DNA of 13,682 nucleotides, taken from positions 1-13,682 of the forward strand of contig JAEWAH010000173.1 of assembly GCA_023391725.1 (NCBI GenBank). The letters are read 5' to 3'. This stretch comes from Bacillota bacterium (GTDB taxonomy: Bacteria; Bacillota; Clostridia; Christensenellales; Aristaeellaceae). The notes under the pieces were generated by a model. It did not search any database. It was not told the DNA's origin and worked only from the letters and a program-made list of their open reading frames with translations. The position numbers and the translations under genes were made by a program. Positions 7,001 through 13,000 of the stretch are shown here, in pieces (position 1 is the stretch's first letter; the number at the start of each line of letters is the position of its first letter).

Positions 7001-8644
7001 GCCCAGCAGCGTGTAAGCGGAGGTGACGATCTCCTCCCGGATGCCGTCGATGGGCGGGTTGGTCACCTGGGCAAAGAGCTGCTTAAAATAGAGATAAAGC
7101 ATTTGCGGCTTTTCGGAAAGCACCGCCAATGGCACGTCCATGCCCATGGAACCCACGGGCTCCTCCCCGGTTTGGGCCATGGGCGTTAAGAACTTGGTGA
7201 TGTCCTCATACGTGTAGCCAAATGCCTTCTGCCTGGCCAGCAAATTCCCTTCCTGTGGCGACGCTTTCCCTTTCGCCTCCGACAGTGCGTCAAAGGGGAT
7301 GATCCGCTGCTTGTTCCACTGGCCGTAGGGGTATTCCTTTGCCACGGTGGATTTGAGTTCCTCATCGGAGATGATGCGCTTTTTCGTCGTGTCGATGAGC
7401 AGCATCTTCCCCGGCTCCAGCCGGCCCTTGTAGACCACATTTTCGGGCCTTATATCCAGCACGCCCACTTCTGAGGCCAGGATTACCCGCTCATCCTTTG
7501 TCACATAGTACCGGGAAGGGCGCAGTCCGTTGCGGTCCAGCATGCCGCCGATGACTTCCCCATCGGAAAAGCCCATGGCCGCCGGGCCATCCCAGGGCTC
7601 CATCAAAAGACTGTTGAACTTGTAGAACTCCCTTTTCTCCTGGCTCATAAGGGGGTTTTTCTCCCAGGGCTCGGGGATCATCATCATGGCCGCGTGGGGT
7701 AGCGACCTTCCGGCCATGTACATAAATTCCATGCAGTTGTCAAACATGGAGGAGTCGCTGCCCGTCTCGTCAATAATGGGGAACACGTCAGAGATTTCGC
7801 CAAACAGGGGCGACGCCATGCACTTTTGCCGCGCCTTCATCCAGTTCACATTGCCCCGGATGGTATTGATCTCCCCGTTGTGCACCAGGTACCTGTACGG
7901 ATGGGCCCTGGCCCAGCTGGGGAAGGTGTTGGTGCTGAATCGGGAATGCACCATGGCCAGGGCAGTCACATAGTCCAGGTCACTAAGATCAATATAGAAG
8001 CTGCGCAGCTGGGAGGGCGTGAGCATGCCCTTATAGACGATGGTCTTGGACGACAGGCTGGAGAAGTAAAAAATACCGCCGTTGTCCTCGCTCATGGGCG
8101 GAATGGACTTTTCCGCGAGCTTCCGGATGCGAAAGAGCTTCCTTTCAAAATCCATGCCGCAGGCGATATCGTCAGCTTTACCGATGAATACTTGGATAAA
8201 GCGGGGCAGCGCGGCCTTTGCACTGTCGCCGATGGTCGTCCAGTCGATGGGCACTTCCCGCCAGCCAAGGATTTTTTGGCCTTCCTTTTTTACGATCTCC
8301 TCAAAGGCCGCCATCTGCTTTTTGCGGAAATCGTCGTACCTGTGGGCAAACAGCATACCCACACCATAAGAACCGGCTTCCGGCAAGGTAATGCCGATGG
8401 TTTGGCAGTCGCGTTTGAAAAATTCATGGGGAATCTGAGTCAGGACCCCGGCCCCATCGCCGGTGTTCTCGTCCGCGCCCCTGGCGCCCCGGTGGTTCAG
8501 ATTCTCCAGTACAGTAAGCGCATCGTCCAAAATCGCGTGGCTCTTTTCCCCGCCGATGTGGACCACGAACCCGATCCCGCAGGCATCGTGTTCGAACCTG
8601 GGATCATACAGCCCTTGCTGGGCAGGCAATTCCGATTCTTGCAT
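4064..8644 (-). CDS. gltB: glutamate synthase large subunit
   Basis: A 1526-residue protein that hydrolyses glutamine and makes glutamate from 2-oxoglutarate with electrons from GltD. ATG 8644 is chosen over an upstream GTG at 8695 because AAGG (8656-8653) sits 8 nt before it. The start leaves a 21-residue propeptide before Cys22 (HDACGIGF), the N-terminal nucleophile exposed by processing. The class II glutamine amidotransferase domain runs from 22 to about 425, with NHRGARGADENTGDGAG near 50-66. The central domain follows (about 485-770). The FMN/2-oxoglutarate domain runs from about 840 to 1200, with GYDGGTGASPW near 1050. Cys1129, Cys1135 and Cys1140 form the [3Fe-4S] site (CLMMRVCNLNTCPVG). 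A GXGXG beta-helix domain lies near 1320-1450. All domains are complete and the length is normal. It is first gene of the gltBD operon, with a predicted promoter at 8686-8694. Confidence 0.98.
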   Translation of the reverse strand: MQESELPAQQGLYDPRFEHDACGIGFVVHIGGEKSHAILDDALTVLENLNHRGARGADENTGDGAGVLTQIPHEFFKRDCQTIGITLPEAGSYGVGMLFAHRYDDFRKKQMAAFEEIVKKEGQKILGWREVPIDWTTIGDSAKAALPRFIQVFIGKADDIACGMDFERKLFRIRKLAEKSIPPMSEDNGGIFYFSSLSSKTIVYKGMLTPSQLRSFYIDLSDLDYVTALAMVHSRFSTNTFPSWARAHPYRYLVHNGEINTIRGNVNWMKARQKCMASPLFGEISDVFPIIDETGSDSSMFDNCMEFMYMAGRSLPHAAMMMIPEPWEKNPLMSQEKREFYKFNSLLMEPWDGPAAMGFSDGEVIGGMLDRNGLRPSRYYVTKDERVILASEVGVLDIRPENVVYKGRLEPGKMLLIDTTKKRIISDEELKSTVAKEYPYGQWNKQRIIPFDALSEAKGKASPQEGNLLARQKAFGYTYEDITKFLTPMAQTGEEPVGSMGMDVPLAVLSEKPQMLYLYFKQLFAQVTNPPIDGIREEIVTSAYTLLGSCGNLLAPEREEGASILLDHPILTDEQLQTLKGLDNGTFKTAVLSLLYKVNDGPAAMERALNGLFRQADSVIAQGANILILSDRGINREYAAIPALLACSGLHHSLIDREIRTRVGLVLESGEPREVHHFCTLLGYGVTAINPYLAYETIRDLAEKGLLEGRKAEAGIDNYIHACVKGVLKVLTKMGISTMESYHGAQIFEAIGLQKDLVDKYFTHTPSRLEGIGLEEICRENQLRHQSAYAVNSPYTDTLESGGFFQCKEDGEDHLYNPETIYLLQKACRTGDYGLFKSFTKKITDEQLITLRSLLEFKFIPGETIPIEEVEPVESIVKRFKTGAMSYGTISKEAHECLAIAMNRLGGKSNTGEGGEDPERFIPLPNGDSKKSAIKQVASGRFGVTSNYLVNAQEIQIKMAQGAKPGEGGQLPGRKVYPAIAKVRHSTPGVDLISPPPHHDIYSIEDLAELIHDLKNANRDARINVKLVSEVGVGTIAAGVAKGKADVILISGYDGGTGASPWTSIRHAGLPWEMGLAETHQTLVLNKLRDRVVLETDGKLLTGRDVAIAAMLGAEEFGFATTPLIALGCLMMRVCNLNTCPVGIATQDENLRKCFAGKPEYVENFMRFIARELREIMSRLGMRTVNELVGRSDKLKVRENVRHWKASHLDLAPLLYQPYAGADVGRYHKRDQNHLLERSLGMKKLLRMCKPALESGTPIRAKLAIRNVDRVLGTLVGSEISKKYGEEGLPRDTIHLSFVGSAGLSFGAFAPRGLTLELEGDANDYFGKGLSGGRIIAYPPKAVQFRPEENILIGNVAFYGATSGEAYLCGVAGERFCVRNSGINAVVEGVGDHGCEYMTGGRVVILGKTGRNFAAGMSGGIAYALDFEESHCNKSMVLLESFASNEEKEQVRAMIETHVALTGSPIGKHLLGDWEKYAKRFTRIIPRDYKQMLSHLEEARKEGLSGDDAWMAAFERSEKQIGRKGE

Positions 8645-8660
8645 AAAACCCACCTTCCCC
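8645..8660 (-). promoter_or_regulatory. ribosome binding site fixing the gltB start
   Basis: On the - strand the bases before ATG 8644 read GGGGAAGGTGGGTTTT, with AAGG 8 nt upstream of the start. The longer frame from GTG 8695 would start on the predicted -10 element and is rejected. Confidence 0.6.
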
Positions 8661-8685
8661 GTTTCATAAAAGAGGCGTCTTTTTG

Positions 8686-8694
8686 ATTTTAGCA
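8686..8694 (-). promoter_or_regulatory. predicted extended -10 promoter of gltBD
   Basis: On the - strand TGCTAAAAT (8694 to 8686) is an extended -10: TG, one base, then TAAAAT, which matches TATAAT at five of six positions. No good -35 box stands 17 bp upstream, as is common for extended -10 promoters. The transcript would start near 8679, giving a leader of about 35 nt with no room for a riboswitch downstream of this promoter. Confidence 0.5.
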
Positions 8695-8797
8695 CAGGAG
8701 GCCATCCTGCGTAAGGGCAAAAATGAAATATTTGTACTCTGAACTTTCAAAATCCAGAAAAAAAACAATTCAGATGCTCATTCTGGCGCGGATTTGC

Positions 8798-8829
8798 AAT
8801 ACCGCCTGTCATTGGCGGCATTTTTCTTT
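8798..8829 (+). terminator. possible + strand terminator upstream of gltB
   Basis: CCGCC (8802-8806) pairs with GGCGG (8814-8818) around TGTCATT. Three more pairs extend the stem outward after one A-C mismatch, and TTTTTCTTT follows. No + strand gene ends here, so it would stop antisense transcription coming out of gltB or a short unannotated RNA. The same hairpin on the - strand lacks a U tract. The weak stem makes chance possible. Confidence 0.35.
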
Positions 8830-8953
8830 CCGCATATGGCGCGAAAACGCTTTCTCCGGGACTTTTGCCTCGCGTTCCTTCATCCAGTGCAAAAAGAATA
8901 CGATTGCAAGCAGGAAAAATGATAAATTATGAGGAATTTTATACGATAATAAT

Positions 8954-9292
8954 AAGGAGGGGAATTGTTTGGGGCTGCTTTTGCCTGCTTACGTAAGCCA
9001 GGGTGGGTAGCGGCCCGAAAACTTTCCGGCGGGAGATCTCCGGAATCCTGCGTTTTAATCCGGGGGAAAAAAGGGCATTCGCCGCAGAGGCGGCTTGGCC
9101 ATAAATAGTCAATAGCGAAAGACAAAAGCGAAGAAAAGCGGAACCTTTTAATGAAAAGCGAATTGGACCGGAAGCGATGAAGAGCAGCGTTTCCGGTAAG
9201 ATATGTTTGCCTAGGAAGCGTCGATTTTTTTCCTTAATTTACGCTTTGAGGTGCCCTGTCGTTTTTTCTATGGGGCAGTGGGGGTTGAATAC
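8954..9292 (+). other. long structured leader upstream of the PAS-GGDEF-HD gene, no recognised gene
   Basis: The gap from 8696 to 9292 holds no convincing gene. Its right part contains a perfect AAGGAGG (8954-8960) followed only by short frames. It also contains a 7-bp stem GGGCTGC (8972-8978)/GCGGCCC (9010-9016) enclosing the palindrome GCTTACGTAAGC (8987-8998), then TTCCGG/CCGGAA (9024-9029 with 9040-9045) and GCCGC/GCGGC (9081-9085 with 9090-9094). A 10-bp stem ACCGGAAGCG/CGTTTCCGGT (9167-9176 with 9188-9197) follows. I could not match it to a riboswitch class I know, including c-di-GMP-I and -II. A promoter near 8904-8933 (TTGCAA, 18 bp, TATGAG) is weak. Confidence 0.4.
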
Positions 9293-12184
9293 ATGAAAAA
9301 GGCCCTGGTACTTTTACTTGTACTCTGGCTTGTTTTGGTTTGTCCTTTGGGCGGCCAGGCAAGCGATCAGCTTGTTATTGACAGCACGGCGCTGTTTGAC
9401 CAGCATGGGGCGGTCATACTGCTTGCCGACCCGCAAACCGGGGACATCATCTATGCCAATGATGCGGCCGCCGCGTATTACGGATATGACAGCAAGCAAT
9501 TGACGTCCATGAATATGTCGCAGATCAACACCGCTTCCCCCCAGTATACGGCGAAGGAACTGCAAGGAGCCGAATCTTCCAGGGAAAGCGGCCTTACGCT
9601 GAAACATCGGCTGGCAAATGGAGAAATAAGGGATGTGGAGGTCTTTTCCTATCCTGTTCAAGCGGATGGGAAGACGCTCCTTTTCTCCGTTGTGCATGAC
9701 GTGACGGAAGAAGTGCGCAAAGCACAGCAGCACGACCTGCTGCTGGCGGGCATATTTATCGCAGGCGGCGCGGCGATCCTGGCGCTGATCCTTATTGCCT
9801 TGATCTTATTACGGGGCCGGCGCAGGCTCAAGGAGTCTAAAGAAGATATCGAGCGGTCAGAAGAACTGCACAAAACATTTATAGACGCCGACGACAGTTT
9901 GATTTACCTTAAGGATGAAGATCTTAAATACGTTTTTGTCAACAAGGCCTTTGAGAAGTTTTACGGGTGCCGGGAAGCGGAAGTCATTGGGCTGGATGAC
10001 TTTGCTCTTTCTTCCCAGGAAGAGGCTTTTGCCAAGGAACGCAGAAGAACGGACCTGATGGCGCTGAGCGAAAAGGCTGTGGTCACGGATGAACTCGAGT
10101 GGAATGGCAAGATTTACAGAACCCTCAAGTTCCCGGTGCTCCTGCCAAACGGGAAAACAGGCGTGGGCGCATATGTGACGGATGTCACCCAGGCGCGCAA
10201 GAATGAGAAAAAGCAGGAAAAGGCGTTAATCCGCCATAAGATATTGGCCGATATGCTCGACCGCAGTTTTGACACCAAACAGTCACAGCTGGATTATGTG
10301 CTCCATGAAGCGCTGAAACTGACTGAGAGCCAATTCGGCTATATTTATCTGTACGATGAGGAAGAGAAGGTCTTCACCCTGAATTCCTGGACGAAGGGAG
10401 TCATGGAGGCCTGCGCCGTCTTGAATAAGCAAACCGTCTATCCTCTGGAGAAGACGGGGCTGTGGGGAGAGGCCGTGCGCCAGCGCAAGCCCATCGTGGT
10501 CAACGACTTTTCAGCGCCCAATCCCCTCAAGAAGGGGCAGCCCGAAGGGCATGTTGCCATCCAGCGGTTCTTATCGGTGCCGGTCCTGATCGACGGCAAA
10601 ATCGTGGCGGTCATCGGCATGGCCAACAAGACCGTCGACTATGACGAGGATGACGTGTTCGAAACGATCCTGCTCATGAGTGGGGTGTGGAACGCGATCA
10701 CAAGGCGCGATTCTCAGGAGAAACTTGCCTTCGAGCGCAACAGATTCCAGCAAACGCTGCTGTCCATTGGCGACGGCGTGATGGTGGTTGATAAGGACGG
10801 CAAGGTAGAAATGCTCAACCCCGTGGCGGAGAGCATGACAGGGTGGAGCCTTGATGCGGCGCGAGGGCTTCCTTACCTGGAAGTTTTCCGCCTTTCTCAT
10901 GAACAGCCGGACATGAAGATCAAGGACCCCATCAGGATTGCGCTGGATACCGACCGTGTGCAGGAGATGGAAAACCATGCGGTCCTCACCTCCAGGGATG
11001 GGAAGACGTTTTTTCTGGAAGACAGCGCTGCGCCTGTACATAACGATACCGGCGCCATCGTAGGCGTCGTCCTGGTGTTCAGGGATGTGAGCGCCAAGCG
11101 GGAACAACTCAAAAAGATAGAATACCTGAGTTTCCACGATGCGCTTACGGGGCTCTATAACCGCAGATTCTTCGAGGAGGAACTGCACAGGCTGGACACT
11201 AAGCGGAACCTGCCCATCTCCATCATTGTGGGGGACGTGAACGATCTAAAACTCACCAACGATGTCTTTGGCCATACCTACGGCGATGTGTTGCTGGAAC
11301 GCTTTGGGCAGGTTTTGCGTCGGGTGTGCCGTTCCGATGATATCATTGCCCGCTGGGGCGGGGACGAATATTCCCTGCTCCTGCCTAGGACAGGCGCGTC
11401 GGAGGTCCAAAAGATTATATCAAGGATCCGGGAGGAGTTTTCCAAAGAGCAGGTCAAGGCCATCCAGTGCAGCGTCTCCATGGGTGGGGCTACCAAAGAG
11501 GTCCATGAGGAAGACCTGCAGGAAGTGGTCAGCCAGGCGGAAGAGAACATGTATCAGGCCAAGATACAGGAGCACAGCCAAGTCAACAGGGCTACGCTGG
11601 ATGCCATTGTGCAGCAGTTCCACGAAAGCAGCCCCCGGGAGAAGGAACACGCCGAGCGCGTAAGCCACCTGTGCGAGGCCATGGGCAAAGCCATGGGCTT
11701 TTCCAAGGGCGCCGTGAGAAGGCTCAAAGACGCCGGATATCTGCACGATATCGGCAAGATCGTTCTGGATCCAAAGCTTCTGGGAAATGCCTATACCCAT
11801 ACAACAAAGGAATGGAATGAAATCAAGCGGCACCCCGTGACTGGCTACCGCATCCTCAATTCTTTTGACAATATGCTGGACCTGGCGGAGATCGTACTGG
11901 CCCATCAGGAGCGCTGGGACGGCACAGGCTACCCCAAGGGCTTAAAGGGTGAGGAGATCCCCGAGGCCGCCAGGCTGCTTGCCTTGGCCGAAAGCTATGA
12001 ACGTAGAGTCTATGGTTCGGGAAACCAGGATCCCGCCAGCAAGGAACAGGCTCTGGAGGCCATTGAAGCGAACAAGGGCAAGCACTTTGACCCAGCGCTT
12101 ACGGACGTTTTCCTTGAGATGATGAGAAAAGAGGATCCGGATCTGGAAAAGGCCAAGGAACAAGAACAAAACGAGGATGATTGA
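9293..12184 (+). CDS. membrane-anchored PAS-PAS-GAF-PAS-GGDEF-HD sensor, predicted c-di-GMP synthase with an HD-GYP-like domain
   Basis: A protein of 963 residues from ATG 9293, with a modest GGGGG site 8 nt upstream; an in-frame GTG at 9251 is less likely. Residues 1-24 form a signal peptide or first membrane helix (MKKALVLLLVLWLVLV). An extracytoplasmic PAS domain occupies about 25-146 and a membrane helix 149-173. A second PAS domain runs about 190-312, a GAF domain about 315-480 and a third PAS domain about 484-610. The GGDEF domain (about 613-770) has the metal Asp in GDVNDLKLTND, the signature GGDEY (689-693) and an inhibitory-site R680-x-x-D683, so diguanylate cyclase activity with feedback control is predicted. 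The C-terminal HD domain has H818-D819, RHPVTG, H871-Q872-E873 and DGTGYP (876-881). It departs from HD-GYP consensus: HHE is HQE, and the later AD..DA is AESYER. Its phosphodiesterase activity is therefore uncertain. It is transcribed alone. Confidence 0.92.
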   Translation: MKKALVLLLVLWLVLVCPLGGQASDQLVIDSTALFDQHGAVILLADPQTGDIIYANDAAAAYYGYDSKQLTSMNMSQINTASPQYTAKELQGAESSRESGLTLKHRLANGEIRDVEVFSYPVQADGKTLLFSVVHDVTEEVRKAQQHDLLLAGIFIAGGAAILALILIALILLRGRRRLKESKEDIERSEELHKTFIDADDSLIYLKDEDLKYVFVNKAFEKFYGCREAEVIGLDDFALSSQEEAFAKERRRTDLMALSEKAVVTDELEWNGKIYRTLKFPVLLPNGKTGVGAYVTDVTQARKNEKKQEKALIRHKILADMLDRSFDTKQSQLDYVLHEALKLTESQFGYIYLYDEEEKVFTLNSWTKGVMEACAVLNKQTVYPLEKTGLWGEAVRQRKPIVVNDFSAPNPLKKGQPEGHVAIQRFLSVPVLIDGKIVAVIGMANKTVDYDEDDVFETILLMSGVWNAITRRDSQEKLAFERNRFQQTLLSIGDGVMVVDKDGKVEMLNPVAESMTGWSLDAARGLPYLEVFRLSHEQPDMKIKDPIRIALDTDRVQEMENHAVLTSRDGKTFFLEDSAAPVHNDTGAIVGVVLVFRDVSAKREQLKKIEYLSFHDALTGLYNRRFFEEELHRLDTKRNLPISIIVGDVNDLKLTNDVFGHTYGDVLLERFGQVLRRVCRSDDIIARWGGDEYSLLLPRTGASEVQKIISRIREEFSKEQVKAIQCSVSMGGATKEVHEEDLQEVVSQAEENMYQAKIQEHSQVNRATLDAIVQQFHESSPREKEHAERVSHLCEAMGKAMGFSKGAVRRLKDAGYLHDIGKIVLDPKLLGNAYTHTTKEWNEIKRHPVTGYRILNSFDNMLDLAEIVLAHQERWDGTGYPKGLKGEEIPEAARLLALAESYERRVYGSGNQDPASKEQALEAIEANKGKHFDPALTDVFLEMMRKEDPDLEKAKEQEQNEDD

Positions 12185-12200
12185 CGCAAAGGTATTTGAA

Positions 12201-12242
12201 ACGCCCGGCAGGCATATCATGAATGCCTGCCGGGCGTTTTTT
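12201..12242 (+). terminator. strong intrinsic terminator of the PAS-GGDEF-HD gene
   Basis: A perfect 15-bp stem, ACGCCCGGCAGGCAT (12201-12215) with ATGCCTGCCGGGCGT (12223-12237), encloses a 7-nt loop ATCATGA and runs into a T tract ending at 12242. It begins 16 bp after the stop codon. Confidence 0.95.
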
Positions 12243-12300
12243 GTCATTCCGTGGGAACATTGGAGCGGGATACGGGCGCAAAGGTGGAAATCGGAGCACC

Positions 12301-12395
12301 TGCCGTCCCAACCACTGCGTACTTCACTCCGCGAGCAAACCCTTGCTCAATTGCCGCACAGGCTCACGTGGGACAGGGGCTCGCCCTACAACAAA
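12301..12395. repeat. probable dispersed intergenic repeat between two terminators
   Basis: GTCCCA (12305-12310) and TGGGAC (12369-12374) are inverted around a region with an inner hairpin GAGCAA/TTGCTC (12333-12338 with 12343-12348, loop ACCC). Read on the - strand the right end is GTAGGGCGAGCCCCTGTCCC, similar to repeats I recall from intergenic regions of Clostridia. It lies outside both flanking transcription units. There is only one copy here, so repeat status is unproven. The rest of 12243-12300 shows nothing recognisable. Confidence 0.4.
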
Positions 12396-12405
12396 ACAAA
12401 GCAAT

Positions 12406-12434
12406 AAAAAAATGACGCTCTCGCGTCATTTTTT
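12406..12434 (-). terminator. bidirectional terminator after rplQ
   Basis: ATGACGC (12412-12418) pairs with GCGTCAT (12423-12429) around TCTC, flanked by seven A on the left (12406-12412) and six T on the right (12429-12434). On the - strand this gives a stem followed by U7, 10 nt after the rplQ stop codon. It closes the ribosomal protein operon and would also stop + strand readthrough. Confidence 0.92.
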
Positions 12435-12443
12435 CAAACTGTA

Positions 12444-12956
12444 TTACACCAGCTCCAGGATCACCATCTCGGCGGCGTCGCCGCGGCGGGGCCCCAGCTT
12501 ATAAATGCGGGTGTAACCGCCGGAGATGCCTTTTTCCGAGTTACGGCTCTTATACTTGGGGCCGATCTCACGGAAGAGCTTTTCCACAACGGGATGCTTG
12601 GCATCCTTTGTGCGCTCTTTGAAGTCCGCCTTGCTCTCGTCGTCCTTCTTCTGCTCTTTGAAGTCATACAGGTACGCCATGATCAGGCGGCGGGCATGAA
12701 GCTTCGAGGGGGCATCGTTCTGCACGGTGATGGTGACGAGTTGGCCTTTTTCGTTGTGGAATTCCTTAGTGGCCTCCACATTGTTCTCGCACTCGCGGAT
12801 GGCCAGGGTGATGAGCCGCTCGGCGGCGCTGCGAACTTCCTTGGCCTTGGCCAAGGTCGTTTCGATGCGGCCGCTCCAGATGAGGTGGGTCACCTGGTTG
12901 CGAAGCAGCGCCTTGCGCTGGTCGGCGGTGCGGCCCAGTTTACGTTGCGTTGCCAT
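12444..12956 (-). CDS. rplQ: 50S ribosomal protein L17, with family-atypical insertions
   Basis: A protein of 170 residues that binds 23S rRNA near the exit of the large subunit tunnel. The N-terminus RKLGRTADQRKALLRNQVTHL and the C-terminus GGYTRIYKLGPRRGDAAEM are the conserved L17 ends. The typical length is about 120 residues. The extra residues fall mainly in two charged stretches, about 54-84 before LHARR and about 99-121 (KEQKKDDESKADFKERTKDA), with a few more near 136-144. ATG 12956 has AGGAGG (12971-12966) 9 nt upstream. The gene lies 44 bp after rpoA and is the last of the operon before the terminator at 12406-12434. The assignment is firm; the insertions are probably a lineage feature. 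Confidence 0.97.
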   Translation of the reverse strand: MATQRKLGRTADQRKALLRNQVTHLIWSGRIETTLAKAKEVRSAAERLITLAIRECENNVEATKEFHNEKGQLVTITVQNDAPSKLHARRLIMAYLYDFKEQKKDDESKADFKERTKDAKHPVVEKLFREIGPKYKSRNSEKGISGGYTRIYKLGPRRGDAAEMVILELV

Positions 12957-12965
12957 GGGGTGTTT

Positions 12966-12971
12966 CCTCCT
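12966..12971 (-). promoter_or_regulatory. rplQ ribosome binding site
   Basis: AGGAGG on the - strand, 9 nt before ATG 12956, in the 44-bp rpoA-rplQ spacer. Confidence 0.8.
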
Positions 12972-13000
12972 TTACGGGATGGGCGTCAAACCGCCCCGTG

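Noticed and set aside
8645..8695. GTG 8695 as the start of gltB
   Set aside because: The start would overlap the predicted -10 element, and the added 17 residues are not part of the short GltB propeptide.
8723..8932. A 69-codon + strand frame in the gltB upstream region
   Set aside because: It runs through the terminator-like hairpin at 8802-8829, overlaps the gltB promoter region and shows no domain or convincing composition.
8971..9045. A c-di-GMP-I riboswitch, suggested by GGTGGGTAGCGG near 9003-9013
   Set aside because: The resemblance to the 3' part of that class is short. The diagnostic GACGCAAAGCC-type core and the GAAA tetraloop stem are absent.
8880..9125. An 81-codon - strand frame in the leader region
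   Set aside because: No ribosome binding site, no recognisable motif, and it is antisense to the structured leader.
9251..9292. GTG 9251 as the start of the PAS-GGDEF-HD gene
   Set aside because: It would put 14 residues before a clean signal sequence that begins at ATG 9293 with MKK.
10571..11188. A 205-codon - strand frame inside the sensor gene
   Set aside because: A shadow of the GAF and PAS coding region on the + strand, with no start signal.
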